Assembly: GCA_963543695.1 (NCBI GenBank)
Contig: CAUUCF010000003.1
Coordinates: 1-64,000, forward strand
Direction: 5' to 3'
Length of the DNA stretch: 64,000 nt
Origin: CAUUCF01 sp963543695
GTDB taxonomy: Bacteria; Pseudomonadota; Gammaproteobacteria; UBA9339
Both the position numbers and the translations under genes were made by a program. The notes beneath the pieces were generated by a model. It made no database searches, was not told the origin of the DNA, and was given only the letters and a program-made list of their open reading frames with translations. Of the stretch, positions 37,276 to 45,797 are shown piece by piece. Within the stretch, counting starts at the first letter, position 1, and every line of letters begins with the position of its first letter.

Positions 37276-37866
37276 TTATCTAGCCGTAAAAATTTTATCA
37301 ATTAACCCGTAAGCTAATGCCTCTTCCGCATTCATAAAATTATCCCTATCCACATCCTGTTTAATTTGTTCTACCGTTTTATGGGTATGTTTAGCTAAAA
37401 TTTCAGCCACTTGACGATTAACTCTTAAAGCTTCTTTAGCGTGAATTTCAATATCTTTAGCTTGACCTTGGTAGCCACCTAGCACTTGATGAATCATGAC
37501 CGTAGAATGGGGTAAACAAGCTCGTTTTCCTTCTGCCCCTGCCGACAAAATTAATGCCGCGGCACTAGCTGCTTGCCCGATACATAACGTTGCGACGGCC
37601 GGTTTTATAAAATTCATCGTATCGTAAATCGCCATCCCAGCCGTTACTACTCCTCCCGGTGAATTAATGTACAAACTAATTTCTTTTTGAGCATCCTCAG
37701 CTTCTAAAAATAACAACTGAGCAACGATTAAATTAGCCATATGCTCTTCGATGGGTCCAACTAAAAAAATAATCCTCTCCTTCAGCAAACGAGAATAAAT
37801 ATCGTATGCTCGTTCCCCACGAGCATTTTGCTCTACCACCATAGGAATTAAATTATTTCGCAACAT
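37276..37866 (-). CDS. clpP: ATP-dependent Clp protease proteolytic subunit
   Basis: About 196 residues. Serine peptidase: the catalytic serine is in GQAASAAALILSAG, the histidine in STVMIHQVLGG, and the aspartate in QDVDRDNFM. The ATG at 37866 (GAGG seven bases upstream) gives the normal start MLRNNLIPMVVEQ. It overlaps the end of tig by 14 bases. clpX, usually the next gene, is absent; dksA follows instead. With the tmRNA tag, ClpXP is the expected destination of rescued proteins. Confidence 0.95.
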   Translation of the reverse strand: MLRNNLIPMVVEQNARGERAYDIYSRLLKERIIFLVGPIEEHMANLIVAQLLFLEAEDAQKEISLYINSPGGVVTAGMAIYDTMNFIKPAVATLCIGQAASAAALILSAGAEGKRACLPHSTVMIHQVLGGYQGQAKDIEIHAKEALRVNRQVAEILAKHTHKTVEQIKQDVDRDNFMNAEEALAYGLIDKIFTAR

Positions 37867-39124
37867 TTTTTCCCTCAAAATCCAATAAATCTACCTTTTT
37901 AGTTGTTAAGCTAACTTGTGATTGCAAATACTGGAATAATTTCTGCTCAAAAAGATTATCGGCTACTTTTGTAAACAGTTCTTTATTGTTCATCAACTGT
38001 TCAACGTTGGCCGTAGATTTATCGGCGTTATATAGATCAATTAATCGGTGAATTTCTTGTTTCACTTCCTCATTGTTCACCGTAATTTTCCCTTCTGAAG
38101 CTAACGTTTGTATTACAAACCTTCTTTTAAGTTGCTCTTTAGCTAATTCTTGGGCCTGTTCTTCAGAACATTTTTGTTGCTTTTGCAATAAAGCTTGTTG
38201 TTTTTGCAAGAATTTAGGAGGAAATTCGCTAATCGTAATTAATTTTTCAATATTTTCCAAAATTTGATTGTTAACTTTATTTTGAACCTGTGACACCACA
38301 TTAATCGACAAATCTTGACGAAATTGTTCTTTAAAAGTCTTCAAATCCTGTACGTTAAATTGCTCATTTACCCACTGATCCGTTAACTCCGGTAATTCTA
38401 AAACCGATAATTCTTGAACAACCACGGCAAAATGACATAATTTACCTGCGATCTGTTTTTCTAAATGAGAATCGGGAACGTTTAAATCGAATTCTTGAGT
38501 ACTACCCACAAGTAACCCGTACAAATGATCTTCAAATTCTTTCCACAATTGACCATCTGCCAAAACTAATTTTACTTTCTTCTTTTCGATCACTACTTCG
38601 TTATCTACTTTAATACTGAAGTCGATCACCAATTGATCTCCTTTTTGAGCCGCATGATTTTCTTTGGCTTTTTTCCAATTACCATAACGTTTTTGTAACT
38701 CCTGGAGTTTTACCGCTAACGCTTCGTCACTAATATTTACTTCCTCTTTTTCCACCGTGATGGTATTTAACGTAGGTAATTTAATTTCTGGTTTAATTTC
38801 TAATTCAACCTTAACTTCCACCCCTTCTGAATGTTGATCGTCCACCGTAATTTGGGGATAATCTACTAGTTCGAATTGGCGTGTTTCTATCTCGTTTTGG
38901 AGCGTAGTTCTTATTTTTTGTTCTAACAAATCTTTCTTCACTGAACTACCGTATTTATTCTCTATAACAGATAACGGTACCTTACCAACTCTAAAACCAG
39001 GGATCCTTACCTTTTTAGCTAAATTTAAAAACTCTTTTTGACAGTCGTTAGAAATTTCTTCATTTGTAATCGTAAACTCAATTACCTTTTCTAATGTTCC
39101 TTGATCTCTACACTCAATTTGCAT
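37853..39124 (-). CDS. tig: trigger factor, ribosome-bound chaperone and prolyl isomerase
   Basis: About 423 residues. The N-terminal ribosome-binding domain holds the signature RIPGFRVGKVPLSVIENKYG around residues 42-60. The FKBP-like domain follows (KKGDQLVIDFSIKVD-type region) and then the C-terminal arms. It binds near the peptide exit tunnel at L23. The ATG at 39124 has GAGGT six bases upstream and gives the family start MQIECRDQGTLEKVI; the frame is open upstream. Operon with clpP. Confidence 0.95.
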   Translation of the reverse strand: MQIECRDQGTLEKVIEFTITNEEISNDCQKEFLNLAKKVRIPGFRVGKVPLSVIENKYGSSVKKDLLEQKIRTTLQNEIETRQFELVDYPQITVDDQHSEGVEVKVELEIKPEIKLPTLNTITVEKEEVNISDEALAVKLQELQKRYGNWKKAKENHAAQKGDQLVIDFSIKVDNEVVIEKKKVKLVLADGQLWKEFEDHLYGLLVGSTQEFDLNVPDSHLEKQIAGKLCHFAVVVQELSVLELPELTDQWVNEQFNVQDLKTFKEQFRQDLSINVVSQVQNKVNNQILENIEKLITISEFPPKFLQKQQALLQKQQKCSEEQAQELAKEQLKRRFVIQTLASEGKITVNNEEVKQEIHRLIDLYNADKSTANVEQLMNNKELFTKVADNLFEQKLFQYLQSQVSLTTKKVDLLDFEGKNVAK

Positions 39125-39172
39125 TTTATACCTCACAACCACCTAAAAATGTACAGTACTAACTAAATAATA

Positions 39173-39254
39173 TACGAAAGGGGAGACTCGAACTCCCACA
39201 GGAATACCTACTGGAACCTAAATCCAGCGCGTCTACCAGTTCCGCCACTCTCGC
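39173..39254 (-). tRNA. tRNA-Leu (UAG)
   Basis: 82 nt. Acceptor GCGAGAG pairs with CTTTCGT, discriminator A, and the anticodon loop TTTAGGT gives anticodon TAG. A long variable arm (TAGGTATTCCTGT region) marks the type II tRNA. CCA is not encoded. 48 bases upstream of tig on the same strand. Confidence 0.95.
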
Positions 39255-39394
39255 CTAAAATAAACATAATGATATACGATAATTTATTTCTATTTTTTTG
39301 CAAGTAAAATATCAAATTAGAAGACAGAATTAATATTGAAATTCGTTAGGCATAAGATTAAACTGGAATTACTCATCATTATTTGGAAAAACCT

Positions 39395-40012
39395 ATGGAA
39401 CCATTTAAAGCTAAAATAACTAAAAACTATTCCTTATCTCCTATTCTTTCCGAAGAAACGATCAAATTTCATTATGAAAAACATCATTGCGGATATGCTA
39501 ATACTTTAAATCAATTAATTGCAAATACCGCTTATGTCGATTACAACTTAGAAAACATTATTTTGCGCGCTAGAATTTACGACGCTAAAATTTTCAACGC
39601 CGCTGCACAACTGTTTAACCATAATTTTTACTGGAAATCTTTAAAAACCAACACCCCTTTGCCAACAGGTAATTTACGCGAATTAATCGAAACGCAATTT
39701 GGTAATATGGAAAATTTTATCGCGCAATATGCTATCCACGCTAACAGCTTATTCGGTAACGGTTGGAGTTGGTTAGTAGAAGATTACCACCATAAATTAC
39801 AGTTTATCCAAACTACGAATGCTGAAACGCTACTCGGCAATCCGAATTTAAAGTTACTATGCGTAATCGATCTTTGGGAACATGCTTACTACATAGATTA
39901 TCGTAACGATCGCAGCGAGTACATCAAACAAGTATTAGAACACGGGATCAACTGGACTTTTTGCGAGCAACGTTTCGATCAAGATTTCGACATTATCTAT
40001 AACCTACTTTAA
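39395..40012 (+). CDS. sodB: superoxide dismutase, Fe/Mn type
   Basis: About 205 residues. Metal ligands are visible: the first histidine in HYEKHHCGYANTLN, the second in FNHNFYW, and D and H in VIDLWEHAYYIDY. QFGNMENF and FGNGWSWL are the further family landmarks. The GNGWSWL and EHAYYIDY wording fits the Fe or cambialistic form, but metal choice is not certain. The ATG at 39395 (MEPFKAKITKNYSLSP) is preferred to the TTG four codons upstream. One of few plus-strand genes in this half of the window. Confidence 0.93.
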   Translation: MEPFKAKITKNYSLSPILSEETIKFHYEKHHCGYANTLNQLIANTAYVDYNLENIILRARIYDAKIFNAAAQLFNHNFYWKSLKTNTPLPTGNLRELIETQFGNMENFIAQYAIHANSLFGNGWSWLVEDYHHKLQFIQTTNAETLLGNPNLKLLCVIDLWEHAYYIDYRNDRSEYIKQVLEHGINWTFCEQRFDQDFDIIYNLL

Positions 40013-40025
40013 AAAAATTATCTCT

Positions 40026-40060
40026 CAAATACTGTATTTATGCTATATATACAGTATTTG
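40026..40060 (+). terminator. 12-bp perfect hairpin after sodB
   Basis: CAAATACTGTAT and ATACAGTATTTG flank an 11-base loop, 13 bases after the sodB stop. No T tract follows, so it may be a terminator of the weak type or an mRNA-stabilising stem. Confidence 0.45.
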
Positions 40061-40126
40061 GGTGCATTAATTTAAATAGTAAATCAGTTTTTCGAACTAA
40101 ATAATCTCCGCAAGGTTTACGGTCTT

Positions 40127-40267
40127 ATGTTTTACGTACTAATCTTCAACGAATTTCCAGTAGGCAAAACCGCTGAAATAGCCGTTCCAAAAGCACGCTC
40201 TAAACAATTTAAGGAAATGTTTTTCGTTAAATCAATTCCTGAGCTACAATGTTCTTTTCTTTCGTAA
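40127..40267 (+). CDS. possible 46-residue ORF or gene remnant
   Basis: ATG at 40127 to TAA at 40265-40267: MFYVLIFNEFPVGKTAEI then VPKARSKQFKEMFFVKS. The composition is protein-like, but no ribosome site, domain or family is visible. It lies in the 449-bp stretch between sodB and the CDF gene and may be what is left of a longer gene. Confidence 0.22.
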   Translation: MFYVLIFNEFPVGKTAEIAVPKARSKQFKEMFFVKSIPELQCSFLS

Positions 40268-40294
40268 CCGATTAAACCTTATTTAGCTCATGCT

Positions 40295-40387
40295 AAGGAA
40301 AGATCATCCCTCTTTTAGGGTTGCCTTTAACGTTCGCGTAACTAAGCTACTGTAGCTTTAACTATTGGACTGACGATCTTTCCTTTT
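40295..40387 (+). ncRNA. four-helix structured element, candidate small RNA or regulatory structure
   Basis: An 11-bp perfect outer helix (AAGGAAAGATC at 40295-40305 with GATCTTTCCTT at 40375-40385) encloses three small hairpins: CCCT-CTTTT-AGGG (40308-40320), ACG-TTCG-CGT with a UUCG tetraloop (40330-40339), and AAGCTA-CTG-TAGCTT (40344-40358). A short T run follows on the plus strand. It does not match a riboswitch, tRNA or known RNA that I recognise. The terminal inverted repeats could also mark a tiny non-autonomous element (MITE), but no target-site duplication was seen. Confidence 0.4.
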
Positions 40388-40415
40388 ACTGATTTTAAAA
40401 CCCCGAATAATAAAG

Positions 40416-40464
40416 AAAAAACATAAAGATTTGCTCCGTTTTCGCCGTTCTTTTTATGTTTTTA
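40416..40464 (-). terminator. rho-independent terminator of the CDF gene
   Basis: On the minus strand AAAAACATAAA pairs with TTTATGTTTTT over a loop of about 25 bases, and the right arm runs into a TTTTTTCTTT tail. It begins at the stop codon of the CDF transporter gene. Confidence 0.55.
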
Positions 40465-41577
40465 GGAAGTTGTAAAATCGGTATCCATCGCTACGTTAAG
40501 CAGATAATCAGGGTACTGGGCTTGAATTCTGTCAACGACTGCTTGATAGACTGACTTTCTCTCTTTTGTACCAAAACTTACCACTAAATCAAAACGCATA
40601 ACCTTCTTTTGTACGTCTAAATAAAATCCGTGAATCTGCGTAATATTTTGATCTGCCAACGCAATTTTTGATATCTGCTCTCTCATTTTAATTGCCTGTT
40701 CATCTTTAGTATTAGTAGAATACACTCCTATTGCCGTTAACAGTACATGATGTTTCCTAAAGACCTCATGCATGATGGAACGAGTTAAATCGTCAAGCTC
40801 CATAGCAGTACAAGTATCTGGTACTTCCACGTGAACAGAACCTTGATATGCATCTGGACCGTAGTCGTTCAGGATCAAATCATATACACCGTTCACCGCG
40901 GAAAAACCACGGATCGTTGCTCCTATTTCTTTCGCTAACGCGGCATCAACCCGTTCTCCTAACAACCTGGAAATCGTTTCACGTAACATCTTTACACCTG
41001 ATTTAACGATAATTACTGAAATAACTGCTGCTAAATAAGCTTCTAACGAACAAGTGGTCAACATATAAATTCCCGCAGCAACCAAAGTAGCAAACGAAAT
41101 CACTGCATCCCATATTGATTCTTCACCCGCACCAATTAAAGAACCTGAATCTACTTGCTTTCCTACCTGCACAAAATATTTACCAAGGATAACCTTAACG
41201 ACAATCCCAATTGCAATAATACTAAGTGATCGCCATGTATAAGTAGGCATTTCTGGGTGAAAAATACTCTTAACGGATCCTCCTAGAGAGGTAAAACCTG
41301 CGTAGAGTACGATCATCGAAATAATTAAAGCACTAAAATATTCTAATCTTCCATACCCAAAAGGATGTTTTTGATCCGGTTCCTTATTCGCCAGTTTAGT
41401 TCCAACGATAGTAATAACGCTCGATGCCACATCAGCAACATTGTTAACCGCATCCATCGTAATCGCTATGGAGTTGGTCATCAATCCTATAGCTAGTTTT
41501 AAGGCAGATAAAGATACGTTCACCATAACGCCAATGGCACTCACTTTAATAATGACTTTGTTTCGATTTTCTTTCAT
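40462..41577 (-). CDS. cation diffusion facilitator, probable Mn/Fe-type exporter
   Basis: About 371 residues. Six membrane spans in the first 210 residues, then a cytoplasmic domain and an added C-terminal ferredoxin-like part. The first half reads like the Firmicutes-type family (DAVNNVADVASSVIT, HPFGYGRLEY). The four transport-site positions appear as N and D in TM2 (NNVAD) and E and D in TM5 (ESIWD); N-D-D-D is known in Mn exporters such as pneumococcal MntE and H-D-H-D in Zn exporters, so Mn is favoured. The gene has a less AT-rich, different codon flavour than its neighbours, which hints at transfer. AAGGAG lies eight bases before the ATG at 41577. Downstream on the opposite strand is sodB. 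Confidence 0.82.
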   Translation of the reverse strand: MKENRNKVIIKVSAIGVMVNVSLSALKLAIGLMTNSIAITMDAVNNVADVASSVITIVGTKLANKEPDQKHPFGYGRLEYFSALIISMIVLYAGFTSLGGSVKSIFHPEMPTYTWRSLSIIAIGIVVKVILGKYFVQVGKQVDSGSLIGAGEESIWDAVISFATLVAAGIYMLTTCSLEAYLAAVISVIIVKSGVKMLRETISRLLGERVDAALAKEIGATIRGFSAVNGVYDLILNDYGPDAYQGSVHVEVPDTCTAMELDDLTRSIMHEVFRKHHVLLTAIGVYSTNTKDEQAIKMREQISKIALADQNITQIHGFYLDVQKKVMRFDLVVSFGTKERKSVYQAVVDRIQAQYPDYLLNVAMDTDFTTS

Positions 41578-41982
41578 CAATCATGCTCCTTAGTTTTCGT
41601 TTATATGAACTTAATCCGCTTTTACGTCGTTTAGTAATATTGCAATACACCTTTAACCATCCCTCCTTTCTTTACCGAATCTTGTAACCTTTTCATCGTT
41701 CCCGTTTAGGTAAATTAAAAGTCTTTTGCTTATAAACACGTTCTTACCTTGAGTGAAACGCAAGGGTTAAATAGTAGCGTCTATCTCTACACGCGAGATT
41801 TTATTACCCTTCTTTGGAGAAAGACGTATCGTCTTTAATTCGCTCCTCGATTAAAAATGAAATCATTGCGAATAAAAACGTTATACCCTAAAAAAATCTT
41901 GGCCTCAATCTTTCGATCAAATTTATTCTTTACATTAAATTACAGAATAATTATATTTAAATAAAAACACCGGAATTAAAAA
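41578..41982. other. intergenic region with three tandem hairpins (CDF leader / dut promoter region)
   Basis: About 405 bp without a gene between the divergent CDF gene and dut. Three hairpins stand in a row at 41747-41765 (CCTTG-9 nt-CAAGG), 41783-41799 (ATCTC-7 nt-GAGAT) and 41816-41846 (GGAG, AAAGACG-TAT-CGTCTTT, CTCC). They would sit in the CDF 5' leader, where Mn-sensing or other metal-sensing leaders are known in other bacteria, but the yybP-ykoY (Mn riboswitch) consensus is not present. Between the hairpins and the CDF start the minus strand is purine-rich (AAGGAGGGATGG). Confidence 0.4.
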
Positions 41983-42429
41983 ATGAACTGTCAATTAAAA
42001 ATTTTAGATCAACGTCTTCGCGATCATTTTCCTCAATACGCAACTAACGGATCAGCAGGGTTAGATTTAAGAGCAGCCATCACCGAACCTTTAATAATTC
42101 AACCAAACCAAGTTAGTTTAATTCCTACCGGTATAGCTATTTACCTAGCGAACGTTAATTACGCCGGTTTAATTTTACCACGATCTGGTTTAGGACATCA
42201 GCGCGGAATCGTCTTAGGTAACCTGGTAGGTTTATTAGATGCAGATTATCAAGGAGAAATTAAAATTTCGTGTTGGAACCGTAGTAACGAACAATATCTT
42301 TTAGAACCGTTAGTACGTTTAGCTCAATTAGTAATTGTGCCAATTACTAGGACAACGTTTACAGAAGTGCAACAATTTACTACTACCGAAAGAAACGAAG
42401 GTGGTTTTGGACATACAGGTATTAAATAG
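41983..42429 (+). CDS. dut: dUTP pyrophosphatase
   Basis: 148 residues, homotrimeric dUTPase. All five motifs can be found: GSAGLDLRAA (1), LPRSGLGHQRGIVLGN (2), GLLDADYQGEIKISCWN (3), LVRLAQLVIVPI (4) and NEGGFGHTG (5). It hydrolyses dUTP to dUMP, keeping uracil out of DNA and feeding dTMP synthesis. Nine bases before the mutase gene; the dut-algC pair is known from Pseudomonas. Confidence 0.97.
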   Translation: MNCQLKILDQRLRDHFPQYATNGSAGLDLRAAITEPLIIQPNQVSLIPTGIAIYLANVNYAGLILPRSGLGHQRGIVLGNLVGLLDADYQGEIKISCWNRSNEQYLLEPLVRLAQLVIVPITRTTFTEVQQFTTTERNEGGFGHTGIK

Positions 42430-42438
42430 GAGGTAAAA

Positions 42439-43830
42439 ATGGCATACCAAATACAAAAACAAATCCCACAAAATATTTTTAGGACTTACGATATTCGTGG
42501 AACCGTAGAAGATAGTTTTACCGAAGATAACGTTTATACTTTAGGAGTAGCTTTAGGATCCGAAATCATTGATAGAGGACTTAACGCCGTTAACGTAGGT
42601 CGTGATGGTAGATTATCTGGACCTCAATTAATTAAAGCTTTAATCGCAGGTATTACTTCTACAGGTTGCCACGTAACCGATATTGGAGAAGTGACTACTC
42701 CTATGCTGTATTATGCTGCTGCTACTTCAGAAACACAATCGGGTATCATGTTAAGTGGTAGCCATAATCCTCCCAATTATAATGGTCTTAAAATCATCAT
42801 CGCCGGAGAAACTCTATACGGACCAGCAATTACGAATTTATACCACCGCATTATTCAACGTAATTATCACACTGGGTCAGGTATTTGTATCACGAAAGAC
42901 ATTACTGATTCTTATTTTCAAGCTATTACGGGTAACGTACGTCTTCATCGTCCAATCAAAGTAGTAATTGACTGTGGTAACGGTATAGGCGGAAAATTTG
43001 CTCCTCCTCTCTTTAGAGCTTTAGGGTGCGAAGTAGAAGAACTTTTTTGTAACGTGGACGGTAATTTTCCTAACCATCAACCTGATCCTTCTATCCCGAA
43101 AAATTTAGCAATTTTACAAGCTACCGTACAAAGCAAAGGATATGAAATTGGTTTAGCTTTTGATGGCGATGCTGATCGGGTTGGTATTGTCACCGAACAG
43201 GGCATGATTATCTCGGCTGACCGTTTATTAATTCTTTTAGCAAACGACTTATTAACTCGTCATAACGATAAGCCTATTATTTTCGACATTAAATGTAGTA
43301 GACAAGTCAAGCAACAAATCGAAAAACACCATGGTATTCCCCTTTGTTACCGTACAGGTCACTCGTTAATCAAAGCTAAAATGAAAGAAACCGGAGCATA
43401 TTTAGCAGGTGAATTAAGTGGACATATTTTTATGAAAGAACGTTGGTTTGGTTTTGATGACGGTATATACGTAGCTGCTCGTATCTTAGAATTACTAGCC
43501 CAACAAAAACAAACCGTTACTGAATTATTTCGAGATATCCCTTGTACTTACGCTACTCCTGAACTTAAAATTCCTGTTTCAGAAGAAGAAAAGTTTGAAT
43601 TAATTCAAACCTTAATAGCGAAGAGTTCTTTTCCGGAAGGAGAAATTAATATCATAGACGGTTTGAGAATTGATTTCTCCGACGGCTTCGGTTTAATTAG
43701 AGCCTCTAATACTACCCCATACCTGATCGCTTGTTTCGAAGGGGATAATCAAAGTAGTCTAGAGAGGATTCAAACTGTCTTTAAACAAGAACTTAGTAGG
43801 GTGTTACCAACTTTAAAATTACCTTTTTAA
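42439..43830 (+). CDS. algC: phosphomannomutase / phosphoglucomutase (AlgC/ManB type)
   Basis: 463 residues, four-domain alpha-D-phosphohexomutase. Phosphoserine loop: SGIMLSGSHNPPNYNG near residue 103; metal loop DGDADRVG near residue 242; sugar loop GELSGHIF near residue 325; phosphate loop RASNTTPYL near residue 430. It interconverts the 6- and 1-phosphates of mannose or glucose for LPS and other glycans. A strong ribosome site (AGGAGGT) precedes ATG. A hairpin follows the stop. It would supply precursors to the glycosyltransferases in this window. Confidence 0.93.
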   Translation: MAYQIQKQIPQNIFRTYDIRGTVEDSFTEDNVYTLGVALGSEIIDRGLNAVNVGRDGRLSGPQLIKALIAGITSTGCHVTDIGEVTTPMLYYAAATSETQSGIMLSGSHNPPNYNGLKIIIAGETLYGPAITNLYHRIIQRNYHTGSGICITKDITDSYFQAITGNVRLHRPIKVVIDCGNGIGGKFAPPLFRALGCEVEELFCNVDGNFPNHQPDPSIPKNLAILQATVQSKGYEIGLAFDGDADRVGIVTEQGMIISADRLLILLANDLLTRHNDKPIIFDIKCSRQVKQQIEKHHGIPLCYRTGHSLIKAKMKETGAYLAGELSGHIFMKERWFGFDDGIYVAARILELLAQQKQTVTELFRDIPCTYATPELKIPVSEEEKFELIQTLIAKSSFPEGEINIIDGLRIDFSDGFGLIRASNTTPYLIACFEGDNQSSLERIQTVFKQELSRVLPTLKLPF

Positions 43831-43862
43831 ATTATCCAGCTAAATAAACAGCTGGATAATTT
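43829..43862 (+). terminator. strong hairpin terminator after algC
   Basis: A perfect 13-bp stem (AAATTATCCAGCT with AGCTGGATAATTT) with an 8-base loop begins at the stop codon of algC. The 3' arm ends in TTT and an AT-rich stretch. 43863-44085 holds no gene. Confidence 0.65.
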
Positions 43863-44085
43863 ACTAATAACGACTAGTTTAATACCTCTTTTGTTAATTA
43901 AACGGTGACGTTTTTGTTTTTGGAAATTTGACTAAGTTTTATTTAATACCAACATGACTCAACTGGTTTAAGATACAATATTAATTTTCTTGGTTTTGAT
44001 TACAACGTAAAAACCTTTCGATGAAAAGAAAATCATTTTATCTGCTTACTATCGACCGTTTTTTATTACCGCATCAGACGTCATT

Positions 44086-44162
44086 TGGGGTGAGCGATGG
44101 GGTTCGAACCCACAACAACCGGAATCACAATCCGGGACTCTACCAATTGAGCTACGCTCACC
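44086..44162 (-). tRNA. tRNA-His (GUG)
   Basis: Acceptor with the extra G-1 (GGTGAGCG pairing with CGCTCACC), anticodon loop TTGTGAT giving GTG, T loop TTCGAAC, and CCA encoded at the 3' end. It follows tRNA-Arg by 12 bases on the same strand. Confidence 0.96.
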
Positions 44163-44174
44163 ATCAATTTAAAA

Positions 44175-44248
44175 CGTGCTCGACAGGATTCGAACCTGTG
44201 ACCCTCGGCTTAGAAGGCCGATGCTCTATCCAGCTGAGCTACGAACAC
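44175..44248 (-). tRNA. tRNA-Arg (UCU)
   Basis: Acceptor GTGTTCG pairs with CGAGCAC, discriminator G, anticodon loop CTTCTAA giving TCT (reads AGA/AGG), T loop TTCGAAT. No CCA encoded. Upstream (44249-44471) is AT-rich with no gene. Confidence 0.95.
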
Positions 44249-44471
44249 TTAATAACTCCATTAAATTAACAAGTTTACTTGTAATTGTCACGTTTTTTCT
44301 CACTGATCTAGCCAAATTCATCCTTTTTGATAATTATTTACCGAAAAAAGAATGCTCATTCACGGTTCTTCTTTTCGTTAAGCTTATCACTAACGCTATA
44401 TTTCGTCTTTGGTGATTTGTTTTTTACAGACGAAAACTAATTTTACTATTCTCAAAGGGACAGGAATTTTT

Positions 44472-45773
44472 CTAATCGTTATTAACAACCGGTTGACCAC
44501 GTAAAGAATTAGGTAATACCTCGGTAATCATCACTTTCGTTAAATTTCCCAAACAACGATCATCGGCAAGAAAGTTAACGACTCGATTATTTTCAGTACG
44601 ACCGGTACATTGACCACGAAGGTTTCTTTTTTGTTCTACTAATACCGTCTGAACCGTATTTAACATCAAATTACTATATTGTTGAGTTTGATTCGCTAAC
44701 TTACGTTGCAATAACACTAAACGTTGTTTTTTTTCTTGTATAGGAACTGGATCTGGTAAATCGGCGGCCTTAGTCCCAGGACGCTTACTAAAGATGAAGC
44801 TAAAAGAATGATCGAATTTTAAAGTTTCTACTAACGCTAAAGTTTCATTAAATTCTTGTTCCGTTTCTCCCGGGAACCCTACGATAAAATCAGAACTTAA
44901 GCTAATATCAGGACGAACTTTTCTTAAATTATCGATAATTTGTATATAACCCCGCGTATCGTACTTTCTACGCATTGCTTTTAAAATACGATCTGATCCA
45001 CTTTGAATAGGTAAATGTAATTGATTTACCAATTTAGGTTCTTTTAAATATACTTCAAATAATTTATCGGTAAAATTTTTAGGATAAGATGTTGTAAAAC
45101 GAATCCGCTCTACTTCTGAGTAACTAGCAATCTCGGTAATTAAGTCGGCTAAATCCATTTTAGATTCTGGATCTAAATAAGAATTAACGTTTTGACCTAA
45201 CAAATGAATTTCTTTCACTCCTTGTACAAGCAGGCTCTCAATCTCTTGTAAAATACTTTTTGCCGAACGATTAATTTCTCTCCCTCTCGTAAACGGCACA
45301 ATGCAATAGCTACAAAAATTATTACAACCTTCCATGATAGAAATAAACGCAGATATCCCTTGCAAACGAGGAGGAGGGAAATGTTCAAATTTCGTTAAAG
45401 GATCACCCTCTACTTTAACAACATGGACACTTTGATACCAATCAGGTAACAAATGGATCGTAGCCGGTCCAAAGATGAAATCTACTTCTGGTGCTCGCTG
45501 AAAAATTTTTGTTTGTTGCTCTACGGCGACACAACCACCTACTGCTATTTTTAAATTTTGATTGATTTGTTTTAAAGGTCTAAAGCAACCTATACGCGAA
45601 AAAATTTTTTCTTCCGCTTTTTCACGAATAGCGCAAGTATTTAAAATAATTAAATCTGCGTCTTCTGGTTGCTCTACTTTACAGAATCCTTTGACTAACA
45701 TTAAATCACTTAACCTAGCTGCATCATACTCATTCATCTGACAGCCAAAATTTTGTAAATAAAATTTTTTCAT
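44472..45773 (-). CDS. miaB: tRNA-2-methylthio-N6-dimethylallyladenosine synthase MiaB
   Basis: About 433 residues. Radical SAM methylthiotransferase that adds the 2-methylthio group to i6A37. N-terminal UPF0004 domain with three cluster cysteines (FGCQMN, NTCAIR, GGCVAV), then the radical SAM motif EGCNNFCSYCIVP, and a C-terminal TRAM domain (VLVEQKRNLRGQCTGRTEN). The ATG at 45773 is chosen; a TTG precedes it. 24 bases after udp. Confidence 0.95.
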   Translation of the reverse strand: MKKFYLQNFGCQMNEYDAARLSDLMLVKGFCKVEQPEDADLIILNTCAIREKAEEKIFSRIGCFRPLKQINQNLKIAVGGCVAVEQQTKIFQRAPEVDFIFGPATIHLLPDWYQSVHVVKVEGDPLTKFEHFPPPRLQGISAFISIMEGCNNFCSYCIVPFTRGREINRSAKSILQEIESLLVQGVKEIHLLGQNVNSYLDPESKMDLADLITEIASYSEVERIRFTTSYPKNFTDKLFEVYLKEPKLVNQLHLPIQSGSDRILKAMRRKYDTRGYIQIIDNLRKVRPDISLSSDFIVGFPGETEQEFNETLALVETLKFDHSFSFIFSKRPGTKAADLPDPVPIQEKKQRLVLLQRKLANQTQQYSNLMLNTVQTVLVEQKRNLRGQCTGRTENNRVVNFLADDRCLGNLTKVMITEVLPNSLRGQPVVNND

Positions 45774-45797
45774 CAAAGGATTCCCTCACTAAAATTC

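Noticed and set aside
41581..41846. Mn-sensing yybP-ykoY riboswitch in the CDF leader
   Set aside because: Hairpins exist, but the conserved bases of that riboswitch class are not found.
44021..44415. Two plus-strand ORFs over the tRNA-His/tRNA-Arg genes
   Set aside because: They are antisense readings of the two tRNAs with typical motif shadows; no ribosome site and no family.
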